A DNA stretch of 64,000 nt from Thermoflavifilum thermophilum. GTDB lineage: Bacteria > Bacteroidota > Bacteroidia > Chitinophagales > Chitinophagaceae. How positions within the stretch are numbered: the first letter of the stretch is position 1; each line of letters begins with the position of its first letter. A model generated the notes under the pieces. It was not told where the DNA came from, made no database searches, and saw nothing but the letters and a program-made list of their open reading frames with translations. The position numbers and the translations under genes were made by a program. This document shows, one piece after another, positions 18,849 through 27,687 of the stretch. The DNA is taken from contig NZ_FPCJ01000001.1 in assembly GCF_900116565.1 (NCBI RefSeq), positions 806,001 through 870,000 of the forward strand, in the 5' to 3' direction.

Positions 18849-20402
18849 CTAAAATGGTGCATCGTCGTCGGAATCGTCGGTATAGTCGTTCATCCGGGAA
18901 GGCCGTTCGATGTATAAACGCGCCGCATCATTTTCCTGATACGTTCCGGATGAAGATTTACCAAAAGAAGTGGCAAAGCCCTGGTCTTCTATCTCAATGA
19001 ATTTCTGAATGGATTTCAGCATTTTCAGTTTAATCGTATCCAGCCGGCCATTGCGATGTTTGGCAATACGCACATAGGTTTCACCCTCGGTGGACTCTCC
19101 AAATTCGTTGGTGGTAATGTCATAATATTCCGGACGATACAGGAAAAGCACCAGGTCGGCGTCCTGTTCAATGGCGCCCGATTCGCGCAGGTCGCTGAGC
19201 TGGGGCATTTTGTTGGTCTCCTTGCGTTTTTCTACCTCACGGCTCAACTGTGAAAGAGCAATGATGGGGATTTCCAGCTCTTTGGCCAGCGATTTCAGAT
19301 CACGTGAAATTTTGCTGATTTCTTGCTCACGGTTAACATTCCGGTTTTCATGGTTGCTGCTCATGAGCTGCAGATAGTCAATCACCACCAGCCCGATATT
19401 GTGTTTGCCCTTGAGCCGCCGGCATTTGGCCCGTAGTTCAAAAATATTCAGCGCGGGTGTATCGTCAATGAAAATAGGGGCCTTGGCCAATTTGGATACT
19501 CCATGGCTGAGCTGGTTGAATTCATAATCAGCCAATTTGCCGCGGGAGATGTTTTCCAGCGAAATTTCGGTTTCCATGGCCAGAAAACGCTGCACAATCT
19601 GCTCGGCCGACATTTCCATTGAAAACACAGCCACCGGCACAGGCTGGCTGGGATGCAGGGCTGCATTGCGGGCCAGATTCAGGGCAAAAGCCGTTTTCCC
19701 AACCGAGGGCCTGGCCGCCAGAATAATCAGATCAGATTTTTGCCACCCGTATGTAATGGCATCCAGCGCCTTAAAACCTGAAGGCACGCCAGTCATGTTG
19801 TCGGACCGGTTGCGCAATTCTTCTATCCGCTTGATGGCCCGCACGACCAGTGAATCAATGGGCGAAAAATTCTGCCGTAGGTGGTTGTCGGTAATCTCAA
19901 ACAATTTGGTTTCGGCATCGTCCAGCAGATCAAAAATATCCGTACCCTCTTCGTAGGCTTCGGTAATGATTTCGCCGGAAATCCGGATCAGTTCCCGCTG
20001 GATAAATTTCTGCAGGATGATGCGGGCATGCGCTTCAATATTGGCTGCCGATACAACAGCATGGGTTAGCTTGGTTACATAGTATGCCCCACCTACCAGC
20101 TCCAGCTCGCCCGTCTTACGCAATTCCTCCACCACGGTGAGAATATCTACCGGCAGCGACTTGTCGGCCAGCCTGCGGATAGCTGCAAAGATGCGCTGAT
20201 GAGCCTCTACATAGAAACATTCCGGTTTCAAAATTTCAAGAGCGGTTTCGTAGGCCGTTTTTTCCAGCATAATAGCCCCCAGCACCGCTTCCTCCAGATC
20301 GGGTGCCTGAGGCGGTACCTTGCCATACATCAACCCGCTTATATCCACAGGTTTCTTCCTGGTGGCCGCTGATCGGGAATCCTTTCTGATATTTATTTCC
20401 AT
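18849..20402 (-). CDS. dnaB: Replicative DNA helicase
   Basis: A 517-residue hexameric helicase for the replication fork. The N-terminal domain starts PPQAPDLEEAVLGAIMLEK; the RecA-like domain has Walker A ARPSVGKTAFALNLARN, the FSMEMSAEQ motif, Walker B LVVIDYLQLM, and LSQLSREVEKR and LSDLRESGAIEQDADLVLF. No intein is present; inteins are common in dnaB at the Walker A site. ATG 20402 gives MEINIRKD; the open frame extends to 20450. The C-terminal tail is acidic (MNDYTDDSDDDAPF). Confidence 0.96.
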   Translation of the reverse strand: MEINIRKDSRSAATRKKPVDISGLMYGKVPPQAPDLEEAVLGAIMLEKTAYETALEILKPECFYVEAHQRIFAAIRRLADKSLPVDILTVVEELRKTGELELVGGAYYVTKLTHAVVSAANIEAHARIILQKFIQRELIRISGEIITEAYEEGTDIFDLLDDAETKLFEITDNHLRQNFSPIDSLVVRAIKRIEELRNRSDNMTGVPSGFKALDAITYGWQKSDLIILAARPSVGKTAFALNLARNAALHPSQPVPVAVFSMEMSAEQIVQRFLAMETEISLENISRGKLADYEFNQLSHGVSKLAKAPIFIDDTPALNIFELRAKCRRLKGKHNIGLVVIDYLQLMSSNHENRNVNREQEISKISRDLKSLAKELEIPIIALSQLSREVEKRKETNKMPQLSDLRESGAIEQDADLVLFLYRPEYYDITTNEFGESTEGETYVRIAKHRNGRLDTIKLKMLKSIQKFIEIEDQGFATSFGKSSSGTYQENDAARLYIERPSRMNDYTDDSDDDAPF

Positions 20403-20856
20403 GAATCGAATACTTTGGGTTTCTGGGTTGAGGGTATCGTATAAACGCAAAATGAAAAATTCATGAAAAAATCATGAACTTTTCCTGCCGTTGGTTCTAA
20501 GGTAAAAGGTTTTTTAAGATTTAAAAAGAAGCCTTCCTGCAAAAAATTTATTCTGCACTTATGCACAGCGTATGCAACAAGTTAGTTAAACTTATGCAAC
20601 TGTTTGGGCAAAGTTTTCCACCGTTTCTGCAAAAAATCATCTTTGCAGACGAAGTTTTTCACAAAGCTCGTGAAAAAAGATTTTTGGGCGATTTCTTGCT
20701 TGTTTGCAAAAGTTTTTCTACGGCATAACTTCTTAATTTTACGCCCCATCGTGCACAATGCAAGGATGATGCTTCAGATCCGTTTTTTGCAGGGCAACCA
20801 CCTGCATAAAGCCTGGTCATCGGAGCGGAAATACAGTATAAAATAATCGTAGTTCA
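20403..20856. other. AT-rich dnaB-pheT intergenic region with hairpins and a DnaA-box match
   Basis: This 454-base divergent region carries two inverted repeats without T-tracts: CTGCAAA/TTTGCAG (20627-20633 and 20642-20648) and TTTTTCAC/GTGAAAAA (20655-20662 and 20670-20677). A DnaA-box match TTATGCACA is at 20559-20567 and a near match TTATGCAAC at about 20592-20600. Promoters for dnaB and pheT must be here but I cannot place them securely. An 80-codon open frame at 20604-20846 has no recognisable features and overlaps the hairpins. Confidence 0.5.
20559..20567 (+). promoter_or_regulatory. DnaA-box match upstream of dnaB
   Basis: TTATGCACA fits the consensus TTATNCACA exactly, 157 bases upstream of the dnaB start. 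One or two matches are expected by chance in 64 kb, so this single site is suggestive only because of its neighbour. Confidence 0.35.
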
Positions 20857-23319
20857 ATGAAGATTGCATACCGTTGGCTGTTGCGATATCTACCTCTGGG
20901 GCAGAAAGGATGGCCTTCCACCCTGAATGCGGAAGAAATTGCCCGGATCCTCACTTCTGTAGGGCTTGAAGTCGAACAGCTGAGCAGCTTTAGCTCTATT
21001 CCCGGTGGCCTGGAAGGATTGGTGGTAGGCGAAGTGGAGGCTGTGTGGAAACATCCACAAGCCGACAAACTGCAGCTTACGCGCGTACACATAGGCAACG
21101 GGCAATCCCTGCAGATTGTGTGCGGAGCGCCCAATGTGGCTGTGGGGCAAAAGGTAGTGGTGGCCCTGCCCGGCACTACACTTCATCCGGTTGAAGGCGA
21201 GCCTTTTCAGCTGAAAAAAACCAAAATCCGCGGGGAGCAAAGCGAAGGCATGCTTTGTGCTGCCGATGAAATCGGGCTGGGAACCGACCACAGTGGCATC
21301 CTGGTGCTCGACCCTTCCGCTGAACCCGGAGCACCACTCACCCGATACATAGAGGTATTTCATGATCAGGTGTTTGAAATCGGCCTGACACCCAACCGCA
21401 TGGATGCCATGAGCCACCTGGGCGTAGCCCGTGATCTCTGCGCTTATATCAACCATCACTACCAGTTCAGAGGCGCGCTTCAATGGCCCGATACAGCTGC
21501 TTTTCCGGAAACAGGCCTTGATCCATCCCCTATCCGCATACAGATTGAAGACCCCGACGCCTGCCTGCGGTATGCCGGTCTGCTGATTGAGCATGTGCAG
21601 ATCGGCCCCTCACCGGCATGGCTGCAAGCCGCTCTCACCTCCATCGGCGTCAAGCCTATCAACAACGTGGTGGACATTACCAATTTCGTGCTCCACGAGT
21701 GTGGCCAGCCACTGCACGCTTTTAATGCCGATGCCATTGCCGGACACGAGGTGCGGATCAGAAAAGCTCGCTCGGGAGAGCATCTGCTCACCCTCGACGG
21801 GAAAGATCGTGTCTTGCATCCGGAGGATCTGATGATCTGCGATGCCAGGGAACCTATGTGCATAGCCGGCGTGCTGGGTGGAACTCATTCCGGCATTCAA
21901 GATGATACCCGGCATATTTTCCTGGAAAGCGCGGTGTTTCATCCCCGCTTCATCCGACAAACCTCCCTACGCCTCGGCCTGCGTACAGAGGCCGCCCTGC
22001 GCTTTGAAAAAGGGGTAGACATCACCCGGGTTCCCTATGCCCTGAAACGGGCGGCTCTGCTGATTCAGGAACTGGCCGGCGGGCAGATCCGCTACCAGCC
22101 TGTGGATGTATATCCCACTCCCCAAAATCAGCCAGAGGTGCGCCTGAGGAAAACCTATCTTACTGCCCTGAGCGGGAAAACCTATCCCGACAAGCAGGTC
22201 GAGCCCTTGTTGCAAGACCTGGGTTTCGGGCTTGTCAGTTCCAACGATCAGGAATGGGTATGGCAGGTGCCCCCATTCAAACACGACGTCAGGCAGGCTG
22301 CCGACCTGGTGGAAGAAATCATGCGGATTGACGGACTCGACCAGATTCCCATTCCTGCACAGATCACCATTACCCCCGCCCATCATGCCTTGCACGTTCG
22401 GGAAAACCTCAGGGATAGCCTGTCCAGCTTTCTGGTAGCCCAAGGGTTCCGGGAAATCTATACGAACTCCATTTCCAGAAGCCAGCTGTATACCGTTTAT
22501 CCGGAAACCCAGGTGGTGCATCTGCTGAACCATCTCAATGCAGCCCTCGACGTGCTGCGACCCTCCATGCTGGAAAACGGGCTGGAATGCGTGGCCTATA
22601 ACCAACATCACCGCAACGAGCCGATTGCTTTCTTTGAATTCGGCAAAACCTACCATCCCGATGGCGAAAAAGGATATCGGGAGCGCGAATTCCTCGCCAT
22701 CTGGCTGGCTGGTAACCTTCATCCGATCTGGTGGGCCGAACCCGAAACCCCACCAAAGGCCTACGGCTGGTTTTTCATGAAGGGGGTGGCAGAAAACCTC
22801 CTGCAGCTTAGCGGCATACATCGGTTTCAGTTCCGGCCCGCCAGCGGGCATCCCCGACTCAAGCCTTTGATGGAAATCATTGCTCCTGAAAAACCCGTGG
22901 GCATGCTGGGCGCAGTGGATGCAGAAACCTGTGCAGCCTTAGACCTGCAACCACCCGTCTATTATGTGGCTCTGGAATGGGAAAAATTGGTAGAAGCACG
23001 CACCCAACATCAGATTACCTATCAGGAAATCATCCCCTATCCGGTCGTGCGAAGGGATATTTCTTTCCTGATCGATAAACAAACACCTTACGCCCGTATC
23101 GAAGAAATCCTGCAAAATTCCCAAGCACCCTACCTGAAAGCATGGAACCTGATGGATGTGTTTGAAAGTGAAAAGCTGGATCCCGGGAAAAAATCCTGCA
23201 CCATCAGCCTGTTTTTCCAGCATCCTGACCGAACGCTAACTGATGAGGATGTGGAGCAATCTTTGCAACGAATCGTTCAACATCTTGGCAACCAGTTGCA
23301 GATCATCCTGCGGAAATAA
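20857..23319 (+). CDS. pheT: Phenylalanine--tRNA ligase beta subunit
   Basis: An 820-residue protein with the full beta-subunit layout: N-terminal tRNA-binding (EMAP-like) domain LVVGEVEAVWKHPQADKLQL to VVVALPGT, the B3/B4 editing domain around INNVVDITNFVLHECGQPLH, B5 domain near VRLRKTYLTALSGKTYPDKQ, a catalytic-like core (DLVEEIMRIDGLDQIP, FREIYTNSISRSQL), and the C-terminal anticodon-binding domain (PYPVVRRDISFLIDKQTPYA). pheS is not in the window, so the two subunit genes are separated here. The downstream genes on the same strand are close and may share its transcript. Confidence 0.96.
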   Translation: MKIAYRWLLRYLPLGQKGWPSTLNAEEIARILTSVGLEVEQLSSFSSIPGGLEGLVVGEVEAVWKHPQADKLQLTRVHIGNGQSLQIVCGAPNVAVGQKVVVALPGTTLHPVEGEPFQLKKTKIRGEQSEGMLCAADEIGLGTDHSGILVLDPSAEPGAPLTRYIEVFHDQVFEIGLTPNRMDAMSHLGVARDLCAYINHHYQFRGALQWPDTAAFPETGLDPSPIRIQIEDPDACLRYAGLLIEHVQIGPSPAWLQAALTSIGVKPINNVVDITNFVLHECGQPLHAFNADAIAGHEVRIRKARSGEHLLTLDGKDRVLHPEDLMICDAREPMCIAGVLGGTHSGIQDDTRHIFLESAVFHPRFIRQTSLRLGLRTEAALRFEKGVDITRVPYALKRAALLIQELAGGQIRYQPVDVYPTPQNQPEVRLRKTYLTALSGKTYPDKQVEPLLQDLGFGLVSSNDQEWVWQVPPFKHDVRQAADLVEEIMRIDGLDQIPIPAQITITPAHHALHVRENLRDSLSSFLVAQGFREIYTNSISRSQLYTVYPETQVVHLLNHLNAALDVLRPSMLENGLECVAYNQHHRNEPIAFFEFGKTYHPDGEKGYREREFLAIWLAGNLHPIWWAEPETPPKAYGWFFMKGVAENLLQLSGIHRFQFRPASGHPRLKPLMEIIAPEKPVGMLGAVDAETCAALDLQPPVYYVALEWEKLVEARTQHQITYQEIIPYPVVRRDISFLIDKQTPYARIEEILQNSQAPYLKAWNLMDVFESEKLDPGKKSCTISLFFQHPDRTLTDEDVEQSLQRIVQHLGNQLQIILRK

Positions 23320-23335
23320 TCCTTAGCTTGTAACC

Positions 23336-23629
23336 ATGAACGCCCAGCAACAGCTCGATTATATTGAACAAAAGCTCAGGGAGCTGATCGAACGTTACAT
23401 GCTATGTGTGGAAGAAAACCACAAACTTAGGGCACAGGTGGCCCAACAACAGGAGCAACTGCAAAACCTCCGGGCAGAGGTAGAACGCCTGCATACCCAG
23501 GTGCAAATTGCCCATCTGGTAAAAATCAATACCCTGAATCTGGATGAAGCGGCGCGCAAAGAAATCCGAAACCTGTTGAATGGCTATATCCGTGAAATTG
23601 AATTGTGTATTGCAGAACTTCAACTTTAA
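23336..23629 (+). CDS. Small coiled-coil protein between pheT and zapA
   Basis: A 97-residue, almost fully helical protein: QQLDYIEQKLRELIERYMLC, ENHKLRAQVAQQQEQLQNLR and AEVERLHTQVQIAHLVKINT form a long heptad pattern, followed by a short helical end. No family is named with confidence. It starts 17 bases after pheT and precedes zapA by 21 bases; by size, coiled coil and place next to zapA it could be a ZapB-like division factor or a ZapA partner. This is inference from context only. Confidence 0.7.
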   Translation: MNAQQQLDYIEQKLRELIERYMLCVEENHKLRAQVAQQQEQLQNLRAEVERLHTQVQIAHLVKINTLNLDEAARKEIRNLLNGYIREIELCIAELQL

Positions 23630-23649
23630 ATTTTAAATCCATCTCGCCT

Positions 23650-23937
23650 ATGCCTTCCACCGATGACCTCATCGCTATTCAGGTTACCATCGCCGACCGT
23701 TCCTACCGCCTGAAAATTTATCCCGAAGAAGAGGCTTATATCCGTCAGGTGATTAAGAACCTGAACCAGAAAATCCTGGAATTCAAAACCCTTTACGCCG
23801 GAAAAGACATGCAAGACTATGTAGCCATGTGCCTCATCTATTACGCCACTCAACCCGAACATACGCTGTCATCCGATATGCTTCGCCCTCGGCTGGAGAG
23901 CATTGAAAAACTGCTGGATCAGGCCCTCAGCCGTTGA
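23650..23937 (+). CDS. zapA: Cell division protein ZapA
   Basis: A 95-residue protein: N-terminal IQVTIADRSYRLKIYPEEEA (small beta head) and a C-terminal coiled coil (YIRQVIKNLNQKILEFKTLY ... LESIEKLLDQALSR). ZapA binds FtsZ and bundles its filaments at midcell. ATG 23650 gives MPSTDDLIAIQ; the upstream in-frame ATG at 23605 lies inside the preceding gene. It is followed 86 bases later by rny. Confidence 0.85.
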   Translation: MPSTDDLIAIQVTIADRSYRLKIYPEEEAYIRQVIKNLNQKILEFKTLYAGKDMQDYVAMCLIYYATQPEHTLSSDMLRPRLESIEKLLDQALSR

Positions 23938-24023
23938 GCCCTGCAAGCCACGAAATTTGTATCTTCGCACACTGTTTTATTTTCAGCCTTCAGGCAATTT
24001 TTTCATGAATCAAATCATTTCAC

Positions 24024-25592
24024 ATGAATATCACTATCGGATTGTTAATAGGGGTTGGCCTGGCAGCCTGCATCGTAGGCATTCTGATCGGAAAACTGAT
24101 TTTTTCCAAAAATACCCGGATCCGCATCCAGGAAGCTGAGCAACAGGCACAAAAAATCCTGGCCGAAGCTCAGCTCGCAGCTGAAACGCTGAAGGAGAAA
24201 AAACTCCTGGAAGCCAAGGAAAAATATCTGCAGCTGAAAGCCGAGTATGAAAAAGAAGTGCTGCAGCGCAATCAGAAACTGGCAGAAGCCGAAAACCGCA
24301 TCAAACAAAAAGAACAGTCGCTGAACCAGAAAACCGAAAACGCCCAGCGACAGATCCAGGAAAACGAGGCCCTGAAAGAAAACCTGCTGCGGCAATTGGA
24401 GCTGGTCAATCAAAAACGCACAGAGCTGGAAAAACATCAGGAGGAACACATCCGCCGGCTGGAAAAGGTAGCCGGCATGACTGCCGAAGAGGCCAAAGCC
24501 CAGCTCATCGAAAGCATGAAGGAAGAAGCCCGCACCCAGGCTATGGCTTACCTGCAGGAGATGATGGAAGAAGCGAAAGCCAAAGCCAACAAAGAGGCGA
24601 AAAAAATCATCATCCAGACCATCCAGCGCACGGCTGCCGAGCAAACCATCGAAAACGCCATCACCGTCTTCAACCTGGAAAGCGACGAAATCAAAGGCCA
24701 GATCATCGGCCGGGAAGGACGCAATATCCGCGCTCTGGAAGCCGCTACCGGTGTGGACTTGATTGTAGACGACACACCCGAAGCCATCGTGCTCTCCTGT
24801 TTCGATCCCCTGCGCCGGGAAGTGGCTCGCCTATCGCTACAGCGGTTGATTCAGGACGGCCGCATCCACCCGGCCCGCATCGAGGAAGTAGTGGAAAAAA
24901 CCAAACGCCAGCTGGAAGAACAGGTCATGGAAATCGGTGAACGCACCGTCATCGAGCTGGGTATCCACGGCATGCACCCCGAACTGATTCGCATGGTGGG
25001 CAAGATGCGCTTCCGCTCGTCGTACGGCCAAAACCTGCTCATGCACTCCAAAGAAACCGCCAACCTCTGCGCCATCATGGCCGCCGAGCTGGGCCTGAAT
25101 CCCAAACTGGCCAAACGTGCCGGGCTGCTGCACGATATCGGCAAGGTACCCGATGAAGAAAGTGAACTGTCGCATGCCTTGCTGGGCATGAAGCTGGCCG
25201 AAAAATACAACGAACATCCGGCCGTGGTCAACGCCATCGGCGCCCATCACGACGAGATCGAGATGACCTATGTGATCGCTCCCATCGTGCAGGCTTGCGA
25301 TGCCATCAGTGGCGCTCGCCCCGGCGCCCGCCGCGAAATGATGCAGAGCTACCTGCAGCGCATCAAAGACCTGGAAACCCTGGCCATGGGATTTGCTGGT
25401 GTTGAAAAAGCTTATGCGATTCAGGCTGGCCGTGAACTACGGGTGATTGTGGAAAGCGATAAGGTGAGCGACAGTGATGCCGACCGACTTTCTTTTGAAA
25501 TTGCCCAGAAAATCCAGAATGAAATGCAGTTCCCCGGCCAGATCAAGGTAACCGTAATACGGGAAAAACGTGCCATCAGCGTGGCCCGATAA
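24024..25592 (+). CDS. rny: Ribonuclease Y
   Basis: A membrane-anchored endoribonuclease that starts mRNA turnover. The 522-residue protein has an N-terminal membrane helix ([20 protein letters not shown]), a long coiled coil to about residue 200, a KH domain ([20 protein letters not shown]) and an HD domain with [18 protein letters not shown] and GAHHDEIE. The end [16 protein letters not shown] is typical. Length is normal. Possible promoter: TATCTTCG at 23960-23967 with TTG at 23934-23936, spacing slightly long. Confidence 0.96.
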   Translation: MNITIGLLIGVGLAACIVGILIGKLIFSKNTRIRIQEAEQQAQKILAEAQLAAETLKEKKLLEAKEKYLQLKAEYEKEVLQRNQKLAEAENRIKQKEQSLNQKTENAQRQIQENEALKENLLRQLELVNQKRTELEKHQEEHIRRLEKVAGMTAEEAKAQLIESMKEEARTQAMAYLQEMMEEAKAKANKEAKKIIIQTIQRTAAEQTIENAITVFNLESDEIKGQIIGREGRNIRALEAATGVDLIVDDTPEAIVLSCFDPLRREVARLSLQRLIQDGRIHPARIEEVVEKTKRQLEEQVMEIGERTVIELGIHGMHPELIRMVGKMRFRSSYGQNLLMHSKETANLCAIMAAELGLNPKLAKRAGLLHDIGKVPDEESELSHALLGMKLAEKYNEHPAVVNAIGAHHDEIEMTYVIAPIVQACDAISGARPGARREMMQSYLQRIKDLETLAMGFAGVEKAYAIQAGRELRVIVESDKVSDSDADRLSFEIAQKIQNEMQFPGQIKVTVIREKRAISVAR

Positions 25593-25607
25593 TGCTTCGC
25601 ACCCGCT

Positions 25608-25839
25608 ATGCCAGTCTTGAGCATCATCATCCCCACTTACCGGGAAGCTGGTTCACCATCTTCGCCAGCAAACAACATCAGAAGAAGCTGAAATCATTGT
25701 GGCCGATGGGAATAGTGACGATGGTACTGTAGAAGAAGCGCACCGGGCAGGCGCCCAACGGGCTGCTTTCGCCTATGCTTTTGTTCCGTCCCTGGTTGCT
25801 CCGCCCAGCATCGATCAATGGGACACATTTACTTCATAA
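25608..25839 (+). pseudogene. Remnant of a family 2 glycosyltransferase gene
   Basis: ATG 25608 opens MPVLSIIIPTYREAG, the classic N-terminus of a GT2 glycosyltransferase, but the frame ends at TGA 25689-25691. A second frame from 25681 continues EEAEIIVADGNSDDGTVEEA and HRAGAQRAA, the nucleotide-sugar-binding part with its acidic DGNSDDG motif, then loses similarity and stops at 25837-25839. The spacing between the two pieces is short compared with intact family members, so there has been a frameshift or small deletion plus loss of everything downstream. The last 25 bases overlap the convergent YcxB-like gene, whose C-terminus occupies the missing region. Confidence 0.72.
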
Positions 25840-26309
25840 CTGGCAAACTTGCTGTGCAACAGGTTGCGAAATGCCTGCCTGTCTTCCTCCCGGAAAGCAC
25901 TCCAAGGAATGATGAAAAAAGAACGGGTATTGCGGTACAGATAAATGTAATCGCGCGTTTCCACCACATTCCGAAAACTTTCCCACCGGATCATGTGTTC
26001 CCCGCTGCGTGTACCAATGGCCATTCCCTGATCTTCCACCTGCAAACGAATGTTGTCTTTGAAGGTGGCCGACTTGTTGTAAGTGAGTACCGGCAGCCAG
26101 AACCAGAAAATAAGCAATAGCAGCAATATCATCATGAAAATGCCAAACACAGCCCCGAACGAGACATAACCCAGCAAATTGCCCACCACCGTGATCCCAA
26201 ACAGAATCAAGAGTGTAATCCTCAGAAATTTCACTTCACTTCTGCTGAGAAAATGCACCCGCAGCGCATGTATGACGGATGTACGATCATAGGTAAATTC
26301 CACCAGCAT
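25815..26309 (-). CDS. YcxB-like membrane protein
   Basis: A 164-residue protein with two adjacent membrane helices (ITLLILFGITVVGNLLGYVS and a Leu-rich one, about residues 31-72) and a C-terminal domain with the YcxB-like pattern MIRWESFRNVVETRDYIYLY and FFIIPWSAFREED. The function of this family is unknown. It starts at ATG 26309. Confidence 0.75.
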   Translation of the reverse strand: MLVEFTYDRTSVIHALRVHFLSRSEVKFLRITLLILFGITVVGNLLGYVSFGAVFGIFMMILLLLLIFWFWLPVLTYNKSATFKDNIRLQVEDQGMAIGTRSGEHMIRWESFRNVVETRDYIYLYRNTRSFFIIPWSAFREEDRQAFRNLLHSKFASYEVNVSH

Positions 26310-26376
26310 ACGTCAAAATCTGATTTCCTTCTGTTAATTCCGGTTAATAACATGAATGGATATGCCACAGAACGGC

Positions 26377-26766
26377 TCATGAAAAATGAAGCGTATCCAG
26401 CTCCGGATAACGTTGTTTCAGGTATTCCACATATTGCTCAATCTCGGGCCACTGCACGCCAAAGGGTGGTAACAGATCAGTCTGTTCCTTTTCCCGAAGG
26501 CGGATCGAACTGCTTTGTTGCTGGCTGCGTTTGAGATACCAGCTGTAAAAACGCAACACAGAAGCCGGCAAATTGCCTTGTTTCTTACATGCAGGGCTGG
26601 CAGGCGTAAAGCCCGGGTACATCAGCATCAATTTTTCCAGCGTTATCTGTTCGCAGGGGACCGGCTGAGGGGTATGGGACTTTCGGCCTGGCTGCCCTCC
26701 TGCATGAGCTATCACAGGCAGAATGCCCAGTAGCAACATCCATCCGAAATGTCTGCATCCAATCAT
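26377..26766 (-). CDS. Secreted protein of unknown function
   Basis: A 129-residue product with a signal peptide (MIGCRHFGWMLLLGILPVIA, cleavage near AHAGG). The mature part is basic and polar, has two Cys (VPCEQ and PACKKQ) that could form a disulfide, and a helical end (WPEIEQYVEYLKQRYPELDT). I recognise no family. It is divergent from the Dph6-like gene. The ATG, signal peptide and clean frame support it being real. Confidence 0.6.
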   Translation of the reverse strand: MIGCRHFGWMLLLGILPVIAHAGGQPGRKSHTPQPVPCEQITLEKLMLMYPGFTPASPACKKQGNLPASVLRFYSWYLKRSQQQSSSIRLREKEQTDLLPPFGVQWPEIEQYVEYLKQRYPELDTLHFS

Positions 26767-26859
26767 GTGCTCCGGTTAAACAATTCATAAAAATACAGTT
26801 TTTCAGTGTTTGCCTGCCTGAAAAATTCCGGCTTACTTTGTTGTTTTACCTGTTCAAAT

Positions 26860-27576
26860 ATGGAAAGCGCTTTCCTCAACTGGAGTGGTGGGAAAGATGC
26901 CACAATGGCTTATTTTCTGCTTTCCCGATCCGCCCAGTATCAGATTCGGTATCTGCTTACCACCTTCAATGAAGCTTACCGACGGGTATCTATGCATGGC
27001 GTCCGCGAGTCGCTTCTGGAACTGCAGGCCCGTGCACTGGATCTTCCATTGAAAAAAATCTGGCTGCCGGAACAAGCCTCCATGGAAATATACAACGAGC
27101 GAATGGCCGATGCCCTGAAAAGCATGGCTGAGGAGGATATTCATACGGCCGTGTTTGGTGATATCTTTCTGGAGGACCTTCGGCAGTACCGCGAAAAACA
27201 GCTGGCACGGGTCGGCATGCGGGCTGTTTTTCCGCTGTGGCAGATGGATAGCCGACAACTTATTGAACAATTTCTGCAAGCCGGGTTTCGGGCTATTGTG
27301 GTTTGTGTAAATGCCCAAAAGCTCGATATCTCGTTTTGTGGCCGGTTGATTGACGAAACCTTTTTGCAAGACCTTCCGCCTGATGTGGATCCCTGCGGAG
27401 AAAACGGTGAATACCACAGCTTTGTGTTTGACGGGCCACTGTTCCGATTTCCGGTGTTATTTCAAAAGGGGGAGGTTGTGGAAAAACATTTTTCACCCAG
27501 CTCAAATGCCTCTTCCGCATGGGATACCCGATATTGGTATTGCGATCTGATCCCGGAAAATAAAAACGGCGCCTAG
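26860..27576 (+). CDS. Dph6-like ATP pyrophosphatase (diphthine--ammonia ligase family)
   Basis: A 238-residue enzyme with the N-type ATP pyrophosphatase PP-loop WSGGKDATMA near the start, the STOP-like MHGVRESLLELQARALDLPL block, AVFGDIFLEDLRQYRE, and the family signature DPCGENGEYHSFVFDGPLF. In eukaryotes and archaea Dph6 amidates diphthine on EF2; bacteria have no diphthamide, so the bacterial substrate is unknown. ATG 26860 gives the usual MESAFLNWSGGKD start; the open frame begins at 26806. It is flanked by unrelated genes. Confidence 0.82.
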   Translation: MESAFLNWSGGKDATMAYFLLSRSAQYQIRYLLTTFNEAYRRVSMHGVRESLLELQARALDLPLKKIWLPEQASMEIYNERMADALKSMAEEDIHTAVFGDIFLEDLRQYREKQLARVGMRAVFPLWQMDSRQLIEQFLQAGFRAIVVCVNAQKLDISFCGRLIDETFLQDLPPDVDPCGENGEYHSFVFDGPLFRFPVLFQKGEVVEKHFSPSSNASSAWDTRYWYCDLIPENKNGA

Positions 27577-27687
27577 AAAGGAGCCGACGTTTGTTACTAT
27601 CTTATGAAAACCCTATTTAATGCAAATATATACTTTTCCAGAGAAAAAAAACTAATTCATTTTCTCCTTTAGAAAATTTTAACAGCA

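Noticed and set aside
20604-20846. 80-codon open frame upstream of pheT
   Set aside because: It covers two inverted repeats and AT-rich DNA, and the translation is rich in Phe, Lys and His without family features.
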